36,838 bases of DNA from Chlamydiae bacterium CG10_big_fil_rev_8_21_14_0_10_35_9 (GTDB taxonomy: Bacteria; Chlamydiota; Chlamydiia; Chlamydiales; SM23-39). The translations under genes were made by a program, and so were the position numbers. The notes under the pieces are model-generated. The model was not told the origin of the DNA. It saw nothing but the letters and a program-made list of their open reading frames with translations, and did not search any database. The stretch lies in the NCBI GenBank assembly GCA_002773835.1, contig PFAC01000018.1:1-36838 (forward strand). The letters run 5' to 3'. Positions 22,267 through 30,636 of this stretch are shown piece after piece. Each line of letters starts with the position of its first letter. The first letter of the stretch is position 1.

Positions 22267-23142
22267 TTATTCTGCTATGACATCCTCGATGATTTGCCAA
22301 CACTGCTTTGACTCTGCATTATTTGGATTAGTAAAACCTGCAGCAACAATCAAAGCCTTCCATAAGGCCCAGCCTCGTGCGCGAGACCATATTGTTTTAT
22401 CTAGAGAAAGCACCTCTTGAAAAATCTTTCTACTTTTCCCATGAAAAAAGGTCCAGTTAATCACAAGGTCACAGGCTGGATCACCAACAGCCAACTGACC
22501 AAAATCGATTACGGCTGAGAGTTTACCTTCTTGCATTAAAAGATTACCCGCACTGATATCGCCATGCACCCACACAGGTGGATATTCCCAAGAGCTTGCA
22601 AGAGCCTTTTCCCAAGTCCTTACTACTGCAGAAGCATTAATTTTATCTTTTAAAGAAACAATAGCCCGATGCACATCAGCACTATAAACCGACAACGATC
22701 CTCCTCGATAGAAATTATGTAGTCCAGGTAAAGGTCCTCCTGTTGTTTCAATTTTGTATAAAGCAGTTAAAAAATTTGCAAGATCAGTTGCCAATTCATT
22801 TAGGTCGTTTATTGAGGCAGTAGTAGCAGGTTCCCCTTCAAGCCATCGATAAATGGACCATTTCCAAGGGTAACCATATTCTGGGTTGCCCATCTCTAAG
22901 GGAATAGGGATAGGAAGAGGAAGGGATCTAGCTAATTTAGGTAACCACGTATGCTCCTTTTCCACCTGTAATTCATAATCGGCCGCACTTGGTAAACGGG
23001 CTAACATACTCTTGCCCAAATGAAAAGTTCGATTATCCCATCCACTCGATGCAACGGGCTCAACAGGTAGTTCTTTCCACTGAGGAAATTGAGAAGAAAC
23101 TAATTTCTTAACAAGTGATTTGTCTATTGTTAGATTTTTCAT
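22267..23142 (-). CDS. Aminoglycoside phosphotransferase (APH)-family kinase
   Basis: 291 residues from the ATG at 23140-23142; a TTG 27 bases earlier overlaps the previous gene's stop and was not chosen. The APH kinase core is intact: HGDISAGNLL (about 193-202, catalytic Asp195) and IDFGQLAVGDPACDL (212-226, metal-binding Asp). The N-terminal part SSGWDNRTFHLG is the nucleotide loop. It probably phosphorylates a small hydroxylated molecule, not necessarily an antibiotic. It is the last gene of a GntR-DUF2000-APH operon (17 bases after DUF2000), so its substrate is likely tied to the inducer of that regulator. Confidence 0.85.
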   Translation of the reverse strand: MKNLTIDKSLVKKLVSSQFPQWKELPVEPVASSGWDNRTFHLGKSMLARLPSAADYELQVEKEHTWLPKLARSLPLPIPIPLEMGNPEYGYPWKWSIYRWLEGEPATTASINDLNELATDLANFLTALYKIETTGGPLPGLHNFYRGGSLSVYSADVHRAIVSLKDKINASAVVRTWEKALASSWEYPPVWVHGDISAGNLLMQEGKLSAVIDFGQLAVGDPACDLVINWTFFHGKSRKIFQEVLSLDKTIWSRARGWALWKALIVAAGFTNPNNAESKQCWQIIEDVIAE

Positions 23143-23159
23143 ATCCACAGATAGTATTT

Positions 23160-23573
23160 TTATTTCCAAAGTGAAAACTTTTTAGTCAATTCTGAAACTT
23201 TTTCCCAATCTCCCAAAAAAACTATTCCGTAATAGATTAAATCGGTCTCTTTAGTATTTTTTGTTTTTTCCAGTTGTTCTTGATAAGTCCCCACTGTCAT
23301 TGTATCAATAAAATCCACAAATCTAACTCCTAATTCCAAAGCAGACTGTCTTAAGGAGCTAAGTTTATTGGAATTTTTTGCTTTTAAAATAATAAATGGC
23401 ATCTCAGATATATAAGGATGGATATTTTCATCAGCATCAATATAGTCAGTTAAGAGCAAATCTTCTTTTCCTACTTCTGCACCAAAACCTATGCACATAT
23501 GTGCTAAGGCATTCATAATAACTCCTGTTTCAATTTTTCCATTCATCACGGCTACTAATTTATTTTTAAACAT
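23160..23573 (-). CDS. DUF2000 family protein
   Basis: 137 residues from the ATG at 23571-23573 with GGAG at good distance; the TTG at 23588 is inside that site. KLVAVMNGKIETGVIMNALA, HMCIGFGAEVGKEDLL and MPFIILKAKNSNKLSSLRQS are the DUF2000 pattern (a compact alpha/beta fold related to peptidyl-tRNA hydrolase 2). Function unknown. Encoded 11 bases after the GntR regulator's stop and 17 bases before the kinase, so part of one operon. Confidence 0.8.
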   Translation of the reverse strand: MFKNKLVAVMNGKIETGVIMNALAHMCIGFGAEVGKEDLLLTDYIDADENIHPYISEMPFIILKAKNSNKLSSLRQSALELGVRFVDFIDTMTVGTYQEQLEKTKNTKETDLIYYGIVFLGDWEKVSELTKKFSLWK

Positions 23574-23584
23574 ATCACTCTCCT

Positions 23585-24226
23585 TCAAATTTCAAACCGG
23601 GCAAAACTACTTTTCCAATTTTTTTCTACAGAACTTAAAGCTGCATTTAAGTCTTTTTTCTGTAGCGCTTCTATGATGTGTTTATGTTCTTCATAAGAAA
23701 GCTCTGCATTGTTAATTTTATTGAAGTAATAGAGATCTAATCGCTTGAGCTTTCGTTTTATCTCAGAAATCATTTTTTCCAGTTCAGTATTCTCAGACAA
23801 CTTCACATAAGTCGTATGAAAATCATAATCTGCATCTAAGGCCTTTAAACGATTGTTGACCTGCATTTGCTTTAAGAATTCTTCATTAGCTTGAATCATA
23901 TTTTGAATATGAAATTCTGTTATTGATCCAAAAGCCTGGTTCAATGCTAATTTCTCTAAAGTCCAAACGATAGAATAAAGATGAAATGCATTATGAAAAT
24001 CGATAGAACTTACAAAAGTAGATGAGTTGGGTTTTGTTTGAACTAACCCTTCTTCTTCTAATCTGAGCAGCGCTTCTCTGACTGGCGTTCGACTAACACC
24101 TAACTCAGCAGCTAATTCTTTATCCCTTAACTTCTCTTTTGGCGCTAAAGTACCTTCTAAAATCCAGTTGCGAATTTTAAGATAAGCTTCTTCTCTGACA
24201 AACTTTCTTTGAATCTTATTTTCCAT
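23585..24226 (-). CDS. GntR family transcriptional regulator (FCD type)
   Basis: 213 residues. The N-terminal winged helix is clear: AYLKIRNWILEGTLAPKEKL, RDKELAAELGVSRTPVREAL, LRLEEEGLVQTKPNSSTFVS. The all-helical C-terminal FCD ligand domain (about 80-210) has its metal-binding His positions in DADYDFHTTYVKLSENTELE and EEHKHIIEAL. It heads an operon with DUF2000 and an APH-like kinase, and in these families the ligand is usually an intermediate of the pathway controlled. A palindrome TGATAT-GTAAT-ATATCA 11 bases before the ATG is a likely self-operator. Confidence 0.9.
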   Translation of the reverse strand: MENKIQRKFVREEAYLKIRNWILEGTLAPKEKLRDKELAAELGVSRTPVREALLRLEEEGLVQTKPNSSTFVSSIDFHNAFHLYSIVWTLEKLALNQAFGSITEFHIQNMIQANEEFLKQMQVNNRLKALDADYDFHTTYVKLSENTELEKMISEIKRKLKRLDLYYFNKINNAELSYEEHKHIIEALQKKDLNAALSSVEKNWKSSFARFEI

Positions 24227-24237
24227 AGCATTTTTTT

Positions 24238-24254
24238 TGATATGTAATATATCA
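24238..24254. promoter_or_regulatory. Candidate GntR operator
   Basis: Perfect inverted repeat TGATAT-GTAAT-ATATCA, 11 bases upstream of the GntR ATG and 105 bases from the divergent gene at 24360. It could control both genes. Confidence 0.5.
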
Positions 24255-24359
24255 GTTAAAATCTATTTCCATCAACATGGTATATTCAAATTAAGTTTTT
24301 AATAGAAAATATAACTAAAAATTTGTAAATTATGCGCCCTAATTAAAAAAGGAAAAAAT

Positions 24360-24854
24360 ATGACAGCAATATCTAACTCTAGAGCCCCTATATTTGTATC
24401 AGTAGAAAAATTGTTAAGGAACCGACTACATATTGGTTTAGGTGTGGCAAATGTGGATTTAACAGCGCGTGAAACCCATGCACGCACAAGAGTTTTTTTT
24501 AGCGAAGATTACACAGAAGCAGAACTTGTTTACACCAGAAAACATATCCAACATGGCTTACCAAAACATATTCAAGCAAATCAACTCAACCCTGGATGTT
24601 CGGCTGATTGGATTAGACACTCTCGAGTAAAGATATCTATGTTTCTATTAGAAGCACATGGAATAGACGAAGAGACTTTTGTACAATCAATTCCTGAATT
24701 TATTAATAAATGCATAGCATCAGTAAAACATCTAACTATTAGATTTGACTCTGAAAAAACATATCAGGGACCTTTGGGAAAAGCTCTTATCACATGTTGT
24801 AAAGAAAGGTTTCCCAATCTTAGAAGTTATTCATTAGTGTGCGGCTCTCTATAA
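24360..24854 (+). CDS. Hypothetical protein
   Basis: 164 residues, soluble, starting MTAISNSRAPIFVSVEKLLR with AAAGGAAA upstream. It contains NVDLTARETHARTRVFFSED, HIQHGLPKHIQANQLNPGCS and a C-terminal KALITCCKERFPNLRSYSLV. No family recognised. It is divergent from the GntR operon and converges with the histidine phosphatase gene (14 bases between the stops). Its shared upstream region with GntR suggests joint control, which is inference. Confidence 0.7.
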   Translation: MTAISNSRAPIFVSVEKLLRNRLHIGLGVANVDLTARETHARTRVFFSEDYTEAELVYTRKHIQHGLPKHIQANQLNPGCSADWIRHSRVKISMFLLEAHGIDEETFVQSIPEFINKCIASVKHLTIRFDSEKTYQGPLGKALITCCKERFPNLRSYSLVCGSL

Positions 24855-24868
24855 AAAGCAGAGCAACT

Positions 24869-25447
24869 CTAAATAACACGAGTCTTCCAGCCGTTATTGG
24901 TCGGAAAAATTTCAAGAATACGGCAATTTGGAATTTGACGTATTGGTGGAATATCCAAGCAGTAACACAACTCAAGGAAGGCTCTACCGTGTCCTACGAT
25001 AAGTGGGTGGATATGAAAACTTTGCGCTGCAAGAACCCCACGAAGAATCCTCTTTTGAAAGATACTTCTAGGCTCAATATTATTCCCAGGAGAATAGAAA
25101 GGGTCTTTTTCTTCTAATTCTTCCAGCACGTACATCTCTTCACTTGAAATTCCCTCGAAATCCCCCCAACTTCTCTCTTGCAAGTCATAGACAATATGCA
25201 ATTCAGCGTCTTTATGTACCCGATGAAGTTCCTTTGCTGTTTCTAATGCTCGCTGTAAAGGACTCGTTACAATACATTCTATTTTTAATTTACGACTTCT
25301 TTCGGCAAGCAGTCTAGCTTGACGCTTTCCTTTCTCATTGAGCGGAATATCTCGTTGCCCTTGACAAAGCTTTTGACTATTCCAATCTGTTTCAGCATGC
25401 CTTACAAAGAAAAATGACTGCTTTAAAATAGAGTTCATAGACTCCAT
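24869..25447 (-). CDS. Histidine phosphatase (phosphoglycerate mutase-like)
   Basis: 192 residues. The catalytic RHAETDWN begins at Arg16 (nucleophile His17), QGQRDIPLNEKGKRQARLLA follows, TSPLQRALETA (61-71) supplies the second Arg, Glu91 lies in LQERSWGDFEG, and the second catalytic His153 is in LIVGHGRAFLEL. All residues for phosphate transfer are present. Size and motifs fit CobC/GpmB-like phosphatases of unknown substrate rather than a glycolytic mutase. An alternative start is the ATG 3 codons later. The TnpB relic follows 53 bases to the right. Confidence 0.9.
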   Translation of the reverse strand: MESMNSILKQSFFFVRHAETDWNSQKLCQGQRDIPLNEKGKRQARLLAERSRKLKIECIVTSPLQRALETAKELHRVHKDAELHIVYDLQERSWGDFEGISSEEMYVLEELEEKDPFYSPGNNIEPRSIFQKRILRGVLAAQSFHIHPLIVGHGRAFLELCYCLDIPPIRQIPNCRILEIFPTNNGWKTRVI

Positions 25448-25484
25448 ATATGATTAATTTAGCTTGACTGTTTCATCATATGAT

Positions 25485-25514
25485 TGACGCACTCCCACTG
25501 CTAAAGCAGATGGG
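25485..25514 (-). ncRNA. IS605-type right-end hairpin / candidate omega (guide) RNA 3' part
   Basis: TCCCACTGCTAAAGCAGATGGGA (given in two parts: TCCCACTGCT at 25493-25502, AAAGCAGATGGGA at 25503-25514) folds as CCCA-TGCT-loop-AGCA-TGGG. It overlaps the tnpB stop codon on the minus strand. In IS200/IS605 elements this end encodes the 3' part of the omega RNA that guides TnpB, with the guide just beyond. GGGAGTGCGTCAA follows it on the minus strand and may be the right end. The exact boundaries of any RNA are not determined. Confidence 0.55.
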
Positions 25515-26667
25515 ATTCTTGGATTCCAACAGAGACTGCCTCCGGATGAGGTCTTATATCTCCTAGCCCATGAGCTGACGCCCCAGCTCTCAATATATTA
25601 AAACAGGCGCTGCGATTCCTATCAAGCTTCGTTTTACATCCTTGGCATGTCCATACAAGATCTTTTAATTGCAAATCTTTATTGTACCAATCGCATAAAC
25701 AGCAGGTTTTACTACTGGGAAAATAACGATCGCAAAAATGAAGAACCGTATCATACCCTTTCGATACATGTTTTAAGATCGAGAGAAATTCAGAAAAAGC
25801 ATGGTCCAAAACTTTCCTGCCCCATAATTTAGCCATCTTTTTCATGTCCAAATCCTCAAAGCTCATGAGCTTATATCGGGAGGACAAAGTATGTGCCAGT
25901 TTGAAGAACCGGTCCTTTCTTCGATTGGCTATGGCTATATGCAGGCGGGCTAGATTTTTGCGGGCTTTTTTCCAATTGTTTGACCCTTTTCTTTTTTTGC
26001 TAAACAACCTTGATAGCTTCTTTAAGCCTACAAGGTCTTTTTGAAGATATTCGGGTGAATGGATATCCCTATTATCTGTAGCGGTCAAAATGGTGGAAAG
26101 GCCAAAATCATAGCCCACGATTTCACCCGATGTGGCTTTTTGGGGTTTTTCCTTTTCCTCTACAGAAAAACAGAGATAAAAATCTCCCAAGGCATCTCTT
26201 TTAAGGGTCAGCCTTTTTATGACGCCCTCTAAGGGACGGGACAGAAAAAATTTATAAACATGCCCACCTATTTTGACCTTATTGTCTCCAAGGTATTGAA
26301 ATCCCGATTGTTTAAAGGTGATCGATCTATATTTTGCCCTTTTTTTAAATCGTGAAGGAGAAACTTTTTGTTGGTTTTTAAGGCCTTTGAAAAATAAAAG
26401 GTATCCTTTTTCTATACGCTCTGCAATCCCCTGAATTTGCTTGGCTGTTTAACTTTTTCCAATGTTGATACCGGGACAATCGTTTTAGTTTAGTGATATG
26501 CTTTTGAAGAGCGTAGAGATTGAGGAGTTTTTTCCATAATCGATAATAGCGCTTATGCAAAGAAAGGAGATGTGTATAAATTTCCCAAGACAGACCTAAT
26601 TGATTGTGCAGTCTTCGGTTTTTTTTACTCTTATACAGTTTGTACTTTTAAAGGTCTTATTTTCCAT
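25501..26667 (-). pseudogene. tnpB: TnpB (OrfB) RNA-guided nuclease, frameshifted
   Basis: The long downstream frame keeps the full nuclease: RuvC-I Asp (EIVGYDFGLSTILT), RuvC-II Glu (LMSFEDLDMKK), a four-Cys zinc finger (CCLC ... CQGC) and RuvC-III Asp (KLDRNRSACFNIL). The N-terminal part lies in another frame: LYKSKKNRRLHNQLGLSWEI, HKRYYRLWKKLLNLYALQKH, HWKKLNSQA, and joins through a one-base shift near 26440 (NSQA to IQGIAERIEKGY). The first residues from an ATG at 26665-26667 (MENKTFK) need one more shift. So it is a recently inactivated copy of about 385 residues. No TnpA is beside it. Confidence 0.85.
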
Positions 26668-26736
26668 ATTCACTTTTAGGGCATTGTGAGAGGAAAGTTT
26701 ATAGAATGGAAAAGAGATTTTTTTAAAGACGCTTTC

Positions 26737-26760
26737 AGCCCACCTTTAAAAAAATGGGCT
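26737..26760. terminator. AGCCCA/TGGGCT stem-loop right of the tnpB relic
   Basis: AGCCCA (26737-26742) pairs with TGGGCT (26755-26760) over a 12-base A/T loop. It lies between tnpB and the membrane protein gene and could be an end structure of the IS or a terminator; the T-run is weak. Confidence 0.4.
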
Positions 26761-26798
26761 TTCTCGCTTATTGTCGTAAGAAAAATTTTTGGGATTAT

Positions 26799-27296
26799 AT
26801 GAATAAAAAAATCCTGACTTTCGATAAAAAAGATATCGCATTCTTTTGCTTCATTTCGATTTTCATTTGGATCGGATTTGTCTGTTCCATTAGTTTCATG
26901 GAAGCTTGGTTAAAATTCAGAACGCCGAATTTATCTTTGGAAGTTGGATTAAGTGTAGGTCAGCTTGTATTTAAAGCTCTTAACAAAGTGGAATGGACCT
27001 TAGCAATATTTCTTACGATTTGCACTTTTTTAGTCAAAAAAAAGCTAAAAGTTGCCAACTCTATTTTCCTTTATTTACCCCTTTCAATTCTTATTATTCA
27101 GACATATTGGCTTCTACCTGCTTTGGGTGAAAGAGTAGAAGCAGTTTTACAAGGAATGAGTCTATCAAAATCTTTTATCCACTTTTATTATATCTTCTTA
27201 GAAGTCGCTAAAGTGATTTTTCTCTTTCTGTTAGGGATAAAGATGTTCAAAGACTTCAAGTTAAACTATGAAAGAAAAGATGAGAATTTTTTATAA
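26799..27296 (+). CDS. Hypothetical four-helix membrane protein
   Basis: 165 residues from the ATG at 26799 (MNKKILTFDKKDIAFFCFIS); the earlier ATG at 26754 lies inside the hairpin region. Four membrane segments are seen: about 12-32, 60-78, 85-103 and 130-150. EAWLKFRTPNLSLEVGLSVG and FKALNKVEWTLAI between helices 1 and 2 look like a conserved loop, and I recall similar hypothetical proteins in other bacteria, but cannot name a family. Inner membrane location. It stands alone between the TnpB relic and rluB-like gene. Confidence 0.65.
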   Translation: MNKKILTFDKKDIAFFCFISIFIWIGFVCSISFMEAWLKFRTPNLSLEVGLSVGQLVFKALNKVEWTLAIFLTICTFLVKKKLKVANSIFLYLPLSILIIQTYWLLPALGERVEAVLQGMSLSKSFIHFYYIFLEVAKVIFLFLLGIKMFKDFKLNYERKDENFL

Positions 27297-27374
27297 AAAG
27301 ATTTCATTTAAAAAAATTATTAACACTTTTTAACTCCACCTAGCAAACTCCATTTAAGAAAATGACTTCTATGT

Positions 27375-27387
27375 TATACTAGGCGCA
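27375..27387 (+). promoter_or_regulatory. -10 hexamer directly before the start codon
   Basis: TATACT (27375-27380) ends 6 bases before the ATG at 27387. If this is the -10 box, transcription would start at or near the A of ATG and the message would be leaderless. No ribosome site is seen. The -35 is weak (TTAAGA at 27354-27359, 15 bases away). Confidence 0.4.
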
Positions 27388-28085
27388 TGGAAGAAGAAAG
27401 AGTATCTAAATTGATGGCCCGTCGAGGCTTATGCTCCCGAAGGGAAGCTGAACAATATATAGCAGAGGGCCGTGTCCGTGTAAATGGCGCATTAGTCACT
27501 GCCCAGGGAGTAAAAGTACCTGTCGATTCTAAAATAATTTTAGACAGTAAGGGCTTGCAAAAAGTAACTATAGCCCTTAATAAGCCACTTGGTTTTGTTT
27601 CTAATCTCCCTCAAAAAAACTATCGGGAAGCTAAGGAATTGATTACACCTGAAAACCGCTTTGACAAAGGAGATCCCATTGATCCTGACTCATTGCATGT
27701 TGTAGGCAGGCTCGATATCAACTCAAAGGGATTATTGCTTTTTTCTTCAGATGGTCGAATCGCCAAAGAAATCATCGGCCCTGATTCCGAGGTAGAAAAA
27801 GAATATGTTGTGCGCTTCCAACATGCGGTTCCTGATAAAGCATTAGACAAGCTTCGCTTTGGACTTAAACTTGATAGCAAGCCTCTTAAACGTGCTACAG
27901 TAAAGCGCACCAATGATCGAACCCTGATTATCATACTCAGAGAAGGAAAAAAACGGCAAATAAGGCGTATGTGCGAACTTTTGGGGTTAACAATTAGCTC
28001 GTTAAAACGAGTACGTGTTGGTAATGTCCAATTAGACTCACTACCTGTAGGTCAGTGGATGGTAGTCTCTCCAAAGTTTCTTTAG
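27387..28085 (+). CDS. rRNA pseudouridine synthase (RsuA/RluB/RluF family)
   Basis: 232 residues. An S4 RNA-binding domain (VSKLMARRGLCSRREAEQYI then AEGRVRVNG) precedes the catalytic domain with LNKPLGFVSNL, the GRLD motif (Asp110 nucleophile) in VVGRLDINSKGLLLFSSDG, and EGKKRQIRRMCELLG. These enzymes turn a specific uridine into pseudouridine in 16S (RsuA) or 23S (RluB, RluE, RluF) RNA. The segment spacing and LNKPxG are closest to RluF/RluB, but the site cannot be read from the sequence. Translation may begin without a leader (see the -10 box just upstream). Confidence 0.9.
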   Translation: MEEERVSKLMARRGLCSRREAEQYIAEGRVRVNGALVTAQGVKVPVDSKIILDSKGLQKVTIALNKPLGFVSNLPQKNYREAKELITPENRFDKGDPIDPDSLHVVGRLDINSKGLLLFSSDGRIAKEIIGPDSEVEKEYVVRFQHAVPDKALDKLRFGLKLDSKPLKRATVKRTNDRTLIIILREGKKRQIRRMCELLGLTISSLKRVRVGNVQLDSLPVGQWMVVSPKFL

Positions 28086-28169
28086 ATTTACAGTTCAATA
28101 TTTTACTCGTATTTTTAAAAATTCTTCAATTCCTTACAATTCATTGTTTTTTTAATAAGAAAATTAATT

Positions 28170-28637
28170 ATGAAATATTTATTTTTACTGCTTTTTCCTT
28201 TTGCGCTGATGAGTAAAGTTCATCAAGGATTCAACCAAAAAAATTCCTTTTTCTACTCAAATGTGGGAGGATACTACGCAGGTGAGGATATTAATGGTGT
28301 AGACATTGGATTGGGATATCGCCGTATTTATAAAGTATCTGCACTAGATATCAATATAGGAACTACCCTTGTTGGGATTAATGAGGGTAATATTGAAGGC
28401 ATCATTCCCTTTTTTCAAGGAGCTTACCTAGCTTATCCACTAAAATGGAATGGTCCTTATTTAGGTGCAGGCATCACGGTTGTTCCATTATTCATGAACG
28501 GACTACCATTGCTAGCTAACTTTCCTTTGATCGTAGGTTATCAAACAGCTAGTAAAGAGCATCCTATGTTAATTCAATTACAAGGTAGTTTTTTTAGTGT
28601 TCCAGGGGCAACTCTTACTTTGGGAGTTGGGTTCTAA
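28170..28637 (+). CDS. Hypothetical exported protein, beta-rich
   Basis: 155 residues with a signal peptide (MKYLFLLLFPFALMSKVHQG, cleavage near 14-16). The mature part is full of alternating strands with glycine and aromatic residues (FFYSNVGGYYAGEDINGVDI, GLGYRRIYK, YLGAGITVVPLFM) and ends in Phe (TLTLGVGF), as many outer-membrane barrel or barrel-like proteins do. It is too short for a typical 8-strand barrel only by a little. I recognise no family. Converges with the VOC gene, 6 bases between the stops. Confidence 0.65.
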   Translation: MKYLFLLLFPFALMSKVHQGFNQKNSFFYSNVGGYYAGEDINGVDIGLGYRRIYKVSALDINIGTTLVGINEGNIEGIIPFFQGAYLAYPLKWNGPYLGAGITVVPLFMNGLPLLANFPLIVGYQTASKEHPMLIQLQGSFFSVPGATLTLGVGF

Positions 28638-28643
28638 TACAGA

Positions 28644-29021
28644 TTAATCTACTCGACTCACACGAATAAGATGACCATCTGGATCTTCTATAATAAAAGT
28701 ATGACCGAAAACATCCGTATAAAGCTCTTTCACGAATTTAATTTCAGGGTTCTTTTTCCATTTGTCAAAAAGCTGATCAACCTCTTCGTCTGATGAGAGT
28801 AAAATTCCAATCTCTGAAAATCTAGGAGTCTCTTTATCTGGAGTTGTTCCACCTGTCCATATGGCAAACAGCGCCTTTCCATTCTCACCTGCATCAAATG
28901 TTACATAGCGAGGACTCGTAAATACCGGATCTGCATTAAAAATCATCTTGTAGAAATTCGTGGAACGTTTGATATCAGACACGTAAACAAGTTGAAGGTT
29001 AGGTTTGGGATGTAGGGTCAT
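28644..29021 (-). CDS. VOC superfamily (glyoxalase-like) protein
   Basis: 125 residues from the ATG at 29019-29021; AAGGAG is 6 bases before it and the GTG one codon earlier was not chosen. Two beta-alpha-beta units are seen: LQLVYVSDIKRSTNFYKMIF...YVTFDAG and ILLSSDEEVDQLFDKW...FVKELYTDVFGHTFIIEDPD. The end GHTFIIEDPDGHLIRVSRVD (in two pieces: GHTFIIEDPD, GHLIRV) is typical of PhnB-like members. Metal-binding residues cannot be fixed. The role may be small-molecule detoxification or resistance; substrate unknown. Confidence 0.85.
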   Translation of the reverse strand: MTLHPKPNLQLVYVSDIKRSTNFYKMIFNADPVFTSPRYVTFDAGENGKALFAIWTGGTTPDKETPRFSEIGILLSSDEEVDQLFDKWKKNPEIKFVKELYTDVFGHTFIIEDPDGHLIRVSRVD

Positions 29022-29077
29022 CACATTCTCCTTTTTTTATGAAAATTTATGCTAAAACAACAAAATATAAAACATAT

Positions 29078-29671
29078 TTATTGCTGAAAAAATGAAGAGG
29101 AAAAATCTTCAAGCAAGTTAAAAACTTTTGCTTTATGCTTTTTTCGTTCATTTTCCCATGAACAATTAATGCCTTCTCGATCCATTAAAGGTGATTTTGA
29201 TAATAAGTTTTGCACAAAATTGATATAAGCCCATTCCTCTTTAGGAGGGGCTGGGCTTTTTTTTCTTCTTTGGTATTCCTCTTCCCACATTTGGGCAAAT
29301 TCTCGATAAGTGGGAGGCTTACCCTGCATCCATCTCTCATTTAACCAATCAATACCAAAAGCAGTAAAATGAAAATGAGGGCCAATTAACCCTTTAAAAA
29401 AAACTCGCATTTCAAGGTCGTTTTTATAAGCACCCTTTAACATTAGTTCATTTTCATTTATGGGATAGATTTTCCCCTTTTGTGCGCAATATTCTTTTGG
29501 AAACTTAGGAGCTGCTAATCTTTGTCCTGTTTCTAAAAAATGTAAAATACGCATGATAACCGTCATTTTATTTCCTTTGTCAGATAGAGATAGATGAGCG
29601 GCTATTTCCTTTAATTCTTTCACATACAAAAATAGTAATGATTTTTTCATTTCAGTTAGTTGATTTTCCAT
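29078..29671 (-). CDS. Hypothetical protein with SAP-like N-terminus
   Basis: 197 residues from the ATG at 29669-29671; a longer frame to 29809 would add a hydrophobic leader (VIIVLYLNILFIL) and overlaps the start region of the divergent gene, so the shorter form is preferred without a clear ribosome site. The first 45 residues (LFLYVKELKEIAAHLSLSDK then GNKMTVIMRILHFLETG) look like a SAP helix-turn-helix that binds DNA. The rest (GLIGPHFHFTAFGIDWLNER, PPTYREFAQMWEEEYQRRKK) is not recognised but is reminiscent of small cytoplasmic proteins of obligate intracellular bacteria. Function unknown. Confidence 0.6.
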   Translation of the reverse strand: MENQLTEMKKSLLFLYVKELKEIAAHLSLSDKGNKMTVIMRILHFLETGQRLAAPKFPKEYCAQKGKIYPINENELMLKGAYKNDLEMRVFFKGLIGPHFHFTAFGIDWLNERWMQGKPPTYREFAQMWEEEYQRRKKSPAPPKEEWAYINFVQNLLSKSPLMDREGINCSWENERKKHKAKVFNLLEDFSSSFFQQ

Positions 29672-29865
29672 TAATATGAATAAAATATTTAAATAAAGGA
29701 CTATAATTACATACTTGTGTAACTGAAAAAAGAGCTTTTTTTTAAAAATACCCTTAACATTCCCTAGACTCTCTATATCCACTGAAAAAGATAGTGCTTC
29801 AATTGACAAAAAGGACTCAAGATAGGAGAAATGGATCTCTATTTTTATTAGGGAGGATTAAAAAA

Positions 29866-30618
29866 ATGGCTGCTGCATCTAATAATTCTTCTTTTCCTTT
29901 TTTCGACTCTATCCATATGCGCCCACTTGATGGTACTATGGTAGAACTATCTGGAGAGGATTTAAAGACTGCTGAGAAAATTACAAAGGTTGTAAAAGAG
30001 TTTTCTGAAAAATTGAATTTAACTGAAAGCAGGGTTGTACTGTCTAATAATCCTGACTGGGCCAGTCTCTTTTCGTTTCTGCCGATACCTCTCAAGTGCT
30101 TTTCAGAAGAAACACAAGATAAAATTCATCAAGCAAACCGATTTCCTTTAAATAAGGAAACTAGAGAAGCTTTAGACAGAATAACTCTTAGAGAACGAAA
30201 AGTTTTCACTTCCTTTTCTGATGATGAACTTAAGTGGATAGTTGGTCATGAAATGGGACATATATATCTTTCAGAGCATTTCAAGATGCTGAAATCTAGC
30301 TCTATAGAAATTGATGGCAAAAGAGTTGCCAGTCTAAAACATGATCGAGCACAAGAGCGCGTTTGTGATTTCATTGCAACATATTTAACTTCTTCAAAAA
30401 GTGGAACTAGGGCTTTAGAAAAAGAAATAGTGAATAATCCAAATGTTAATGAAAACGAAGAGAATGACTATCCTTCTTTAGCAGAAAGAATTGAATATTT
30501 AACAAACTGGGGAAAAGACCCGAGACTTTCTGAATCTTTTACAGAAAATCTACTTTTAGACATTGGTGGAGAGGATTTTCAAGAAGCTGTTAAAATTTAT
30601 CAAAAATATAATAGGTAA
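29866..30618 (+). CDS. M48-like zinc metalloprotease
   Basis: 250 residues from the ATG at 29866, chosen for the strong GGGAGGA upstream (the earlier ATG at 29794 lacks it). HEMGH (128-132) gives two zinc His and the catalytic Glu; the third ligand is likely Glu164 in RAQERVCDFIATYL, with Asp168 as in the ExxxD form of M48 enzymes. YPSLAERIEYLTNW at the end resembles the substrate-side helix of the family. No signal peptide or membrane segment is visible, so unlike HtpX it appears soluble. It starts with MAAASNNSSFPFFDSIHMRP, an unstructured beginning. Possible uses are protein quality control or delivery into a host; the sequence does not say. Confidence 0.8.
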   Translation: MAAASNNSSFPFFDSIHMRPLDGTMVELSGEDLKTAEKITKVVKEFSEKLNLTESRVVLSNNPDWASLFSFLPIPLKCFSEETQDKIHQANRFPLNKETREALDRITLRERKVFTSFSDDELKWIVGHEMGHIYLSEHFKMLKSSSIEIDGKRVASLKHDRAQERVCDFIATYLTSSKSGTRALEKEIVNNPNVNENEENDYPSLAERIEYLTNWGKDPRLSESFTENLLLDIGGEDFQEAVKIYQKYNR

Positions 30619-30636
30619 GCAGTATAAATAGATTTT

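Noticed and set aside
24839-25117. Plus-strand open frame of 92 codons
   Set aside because: It is the antisense of the histidine phosphatase gene, whose catalytic motifs are clear.
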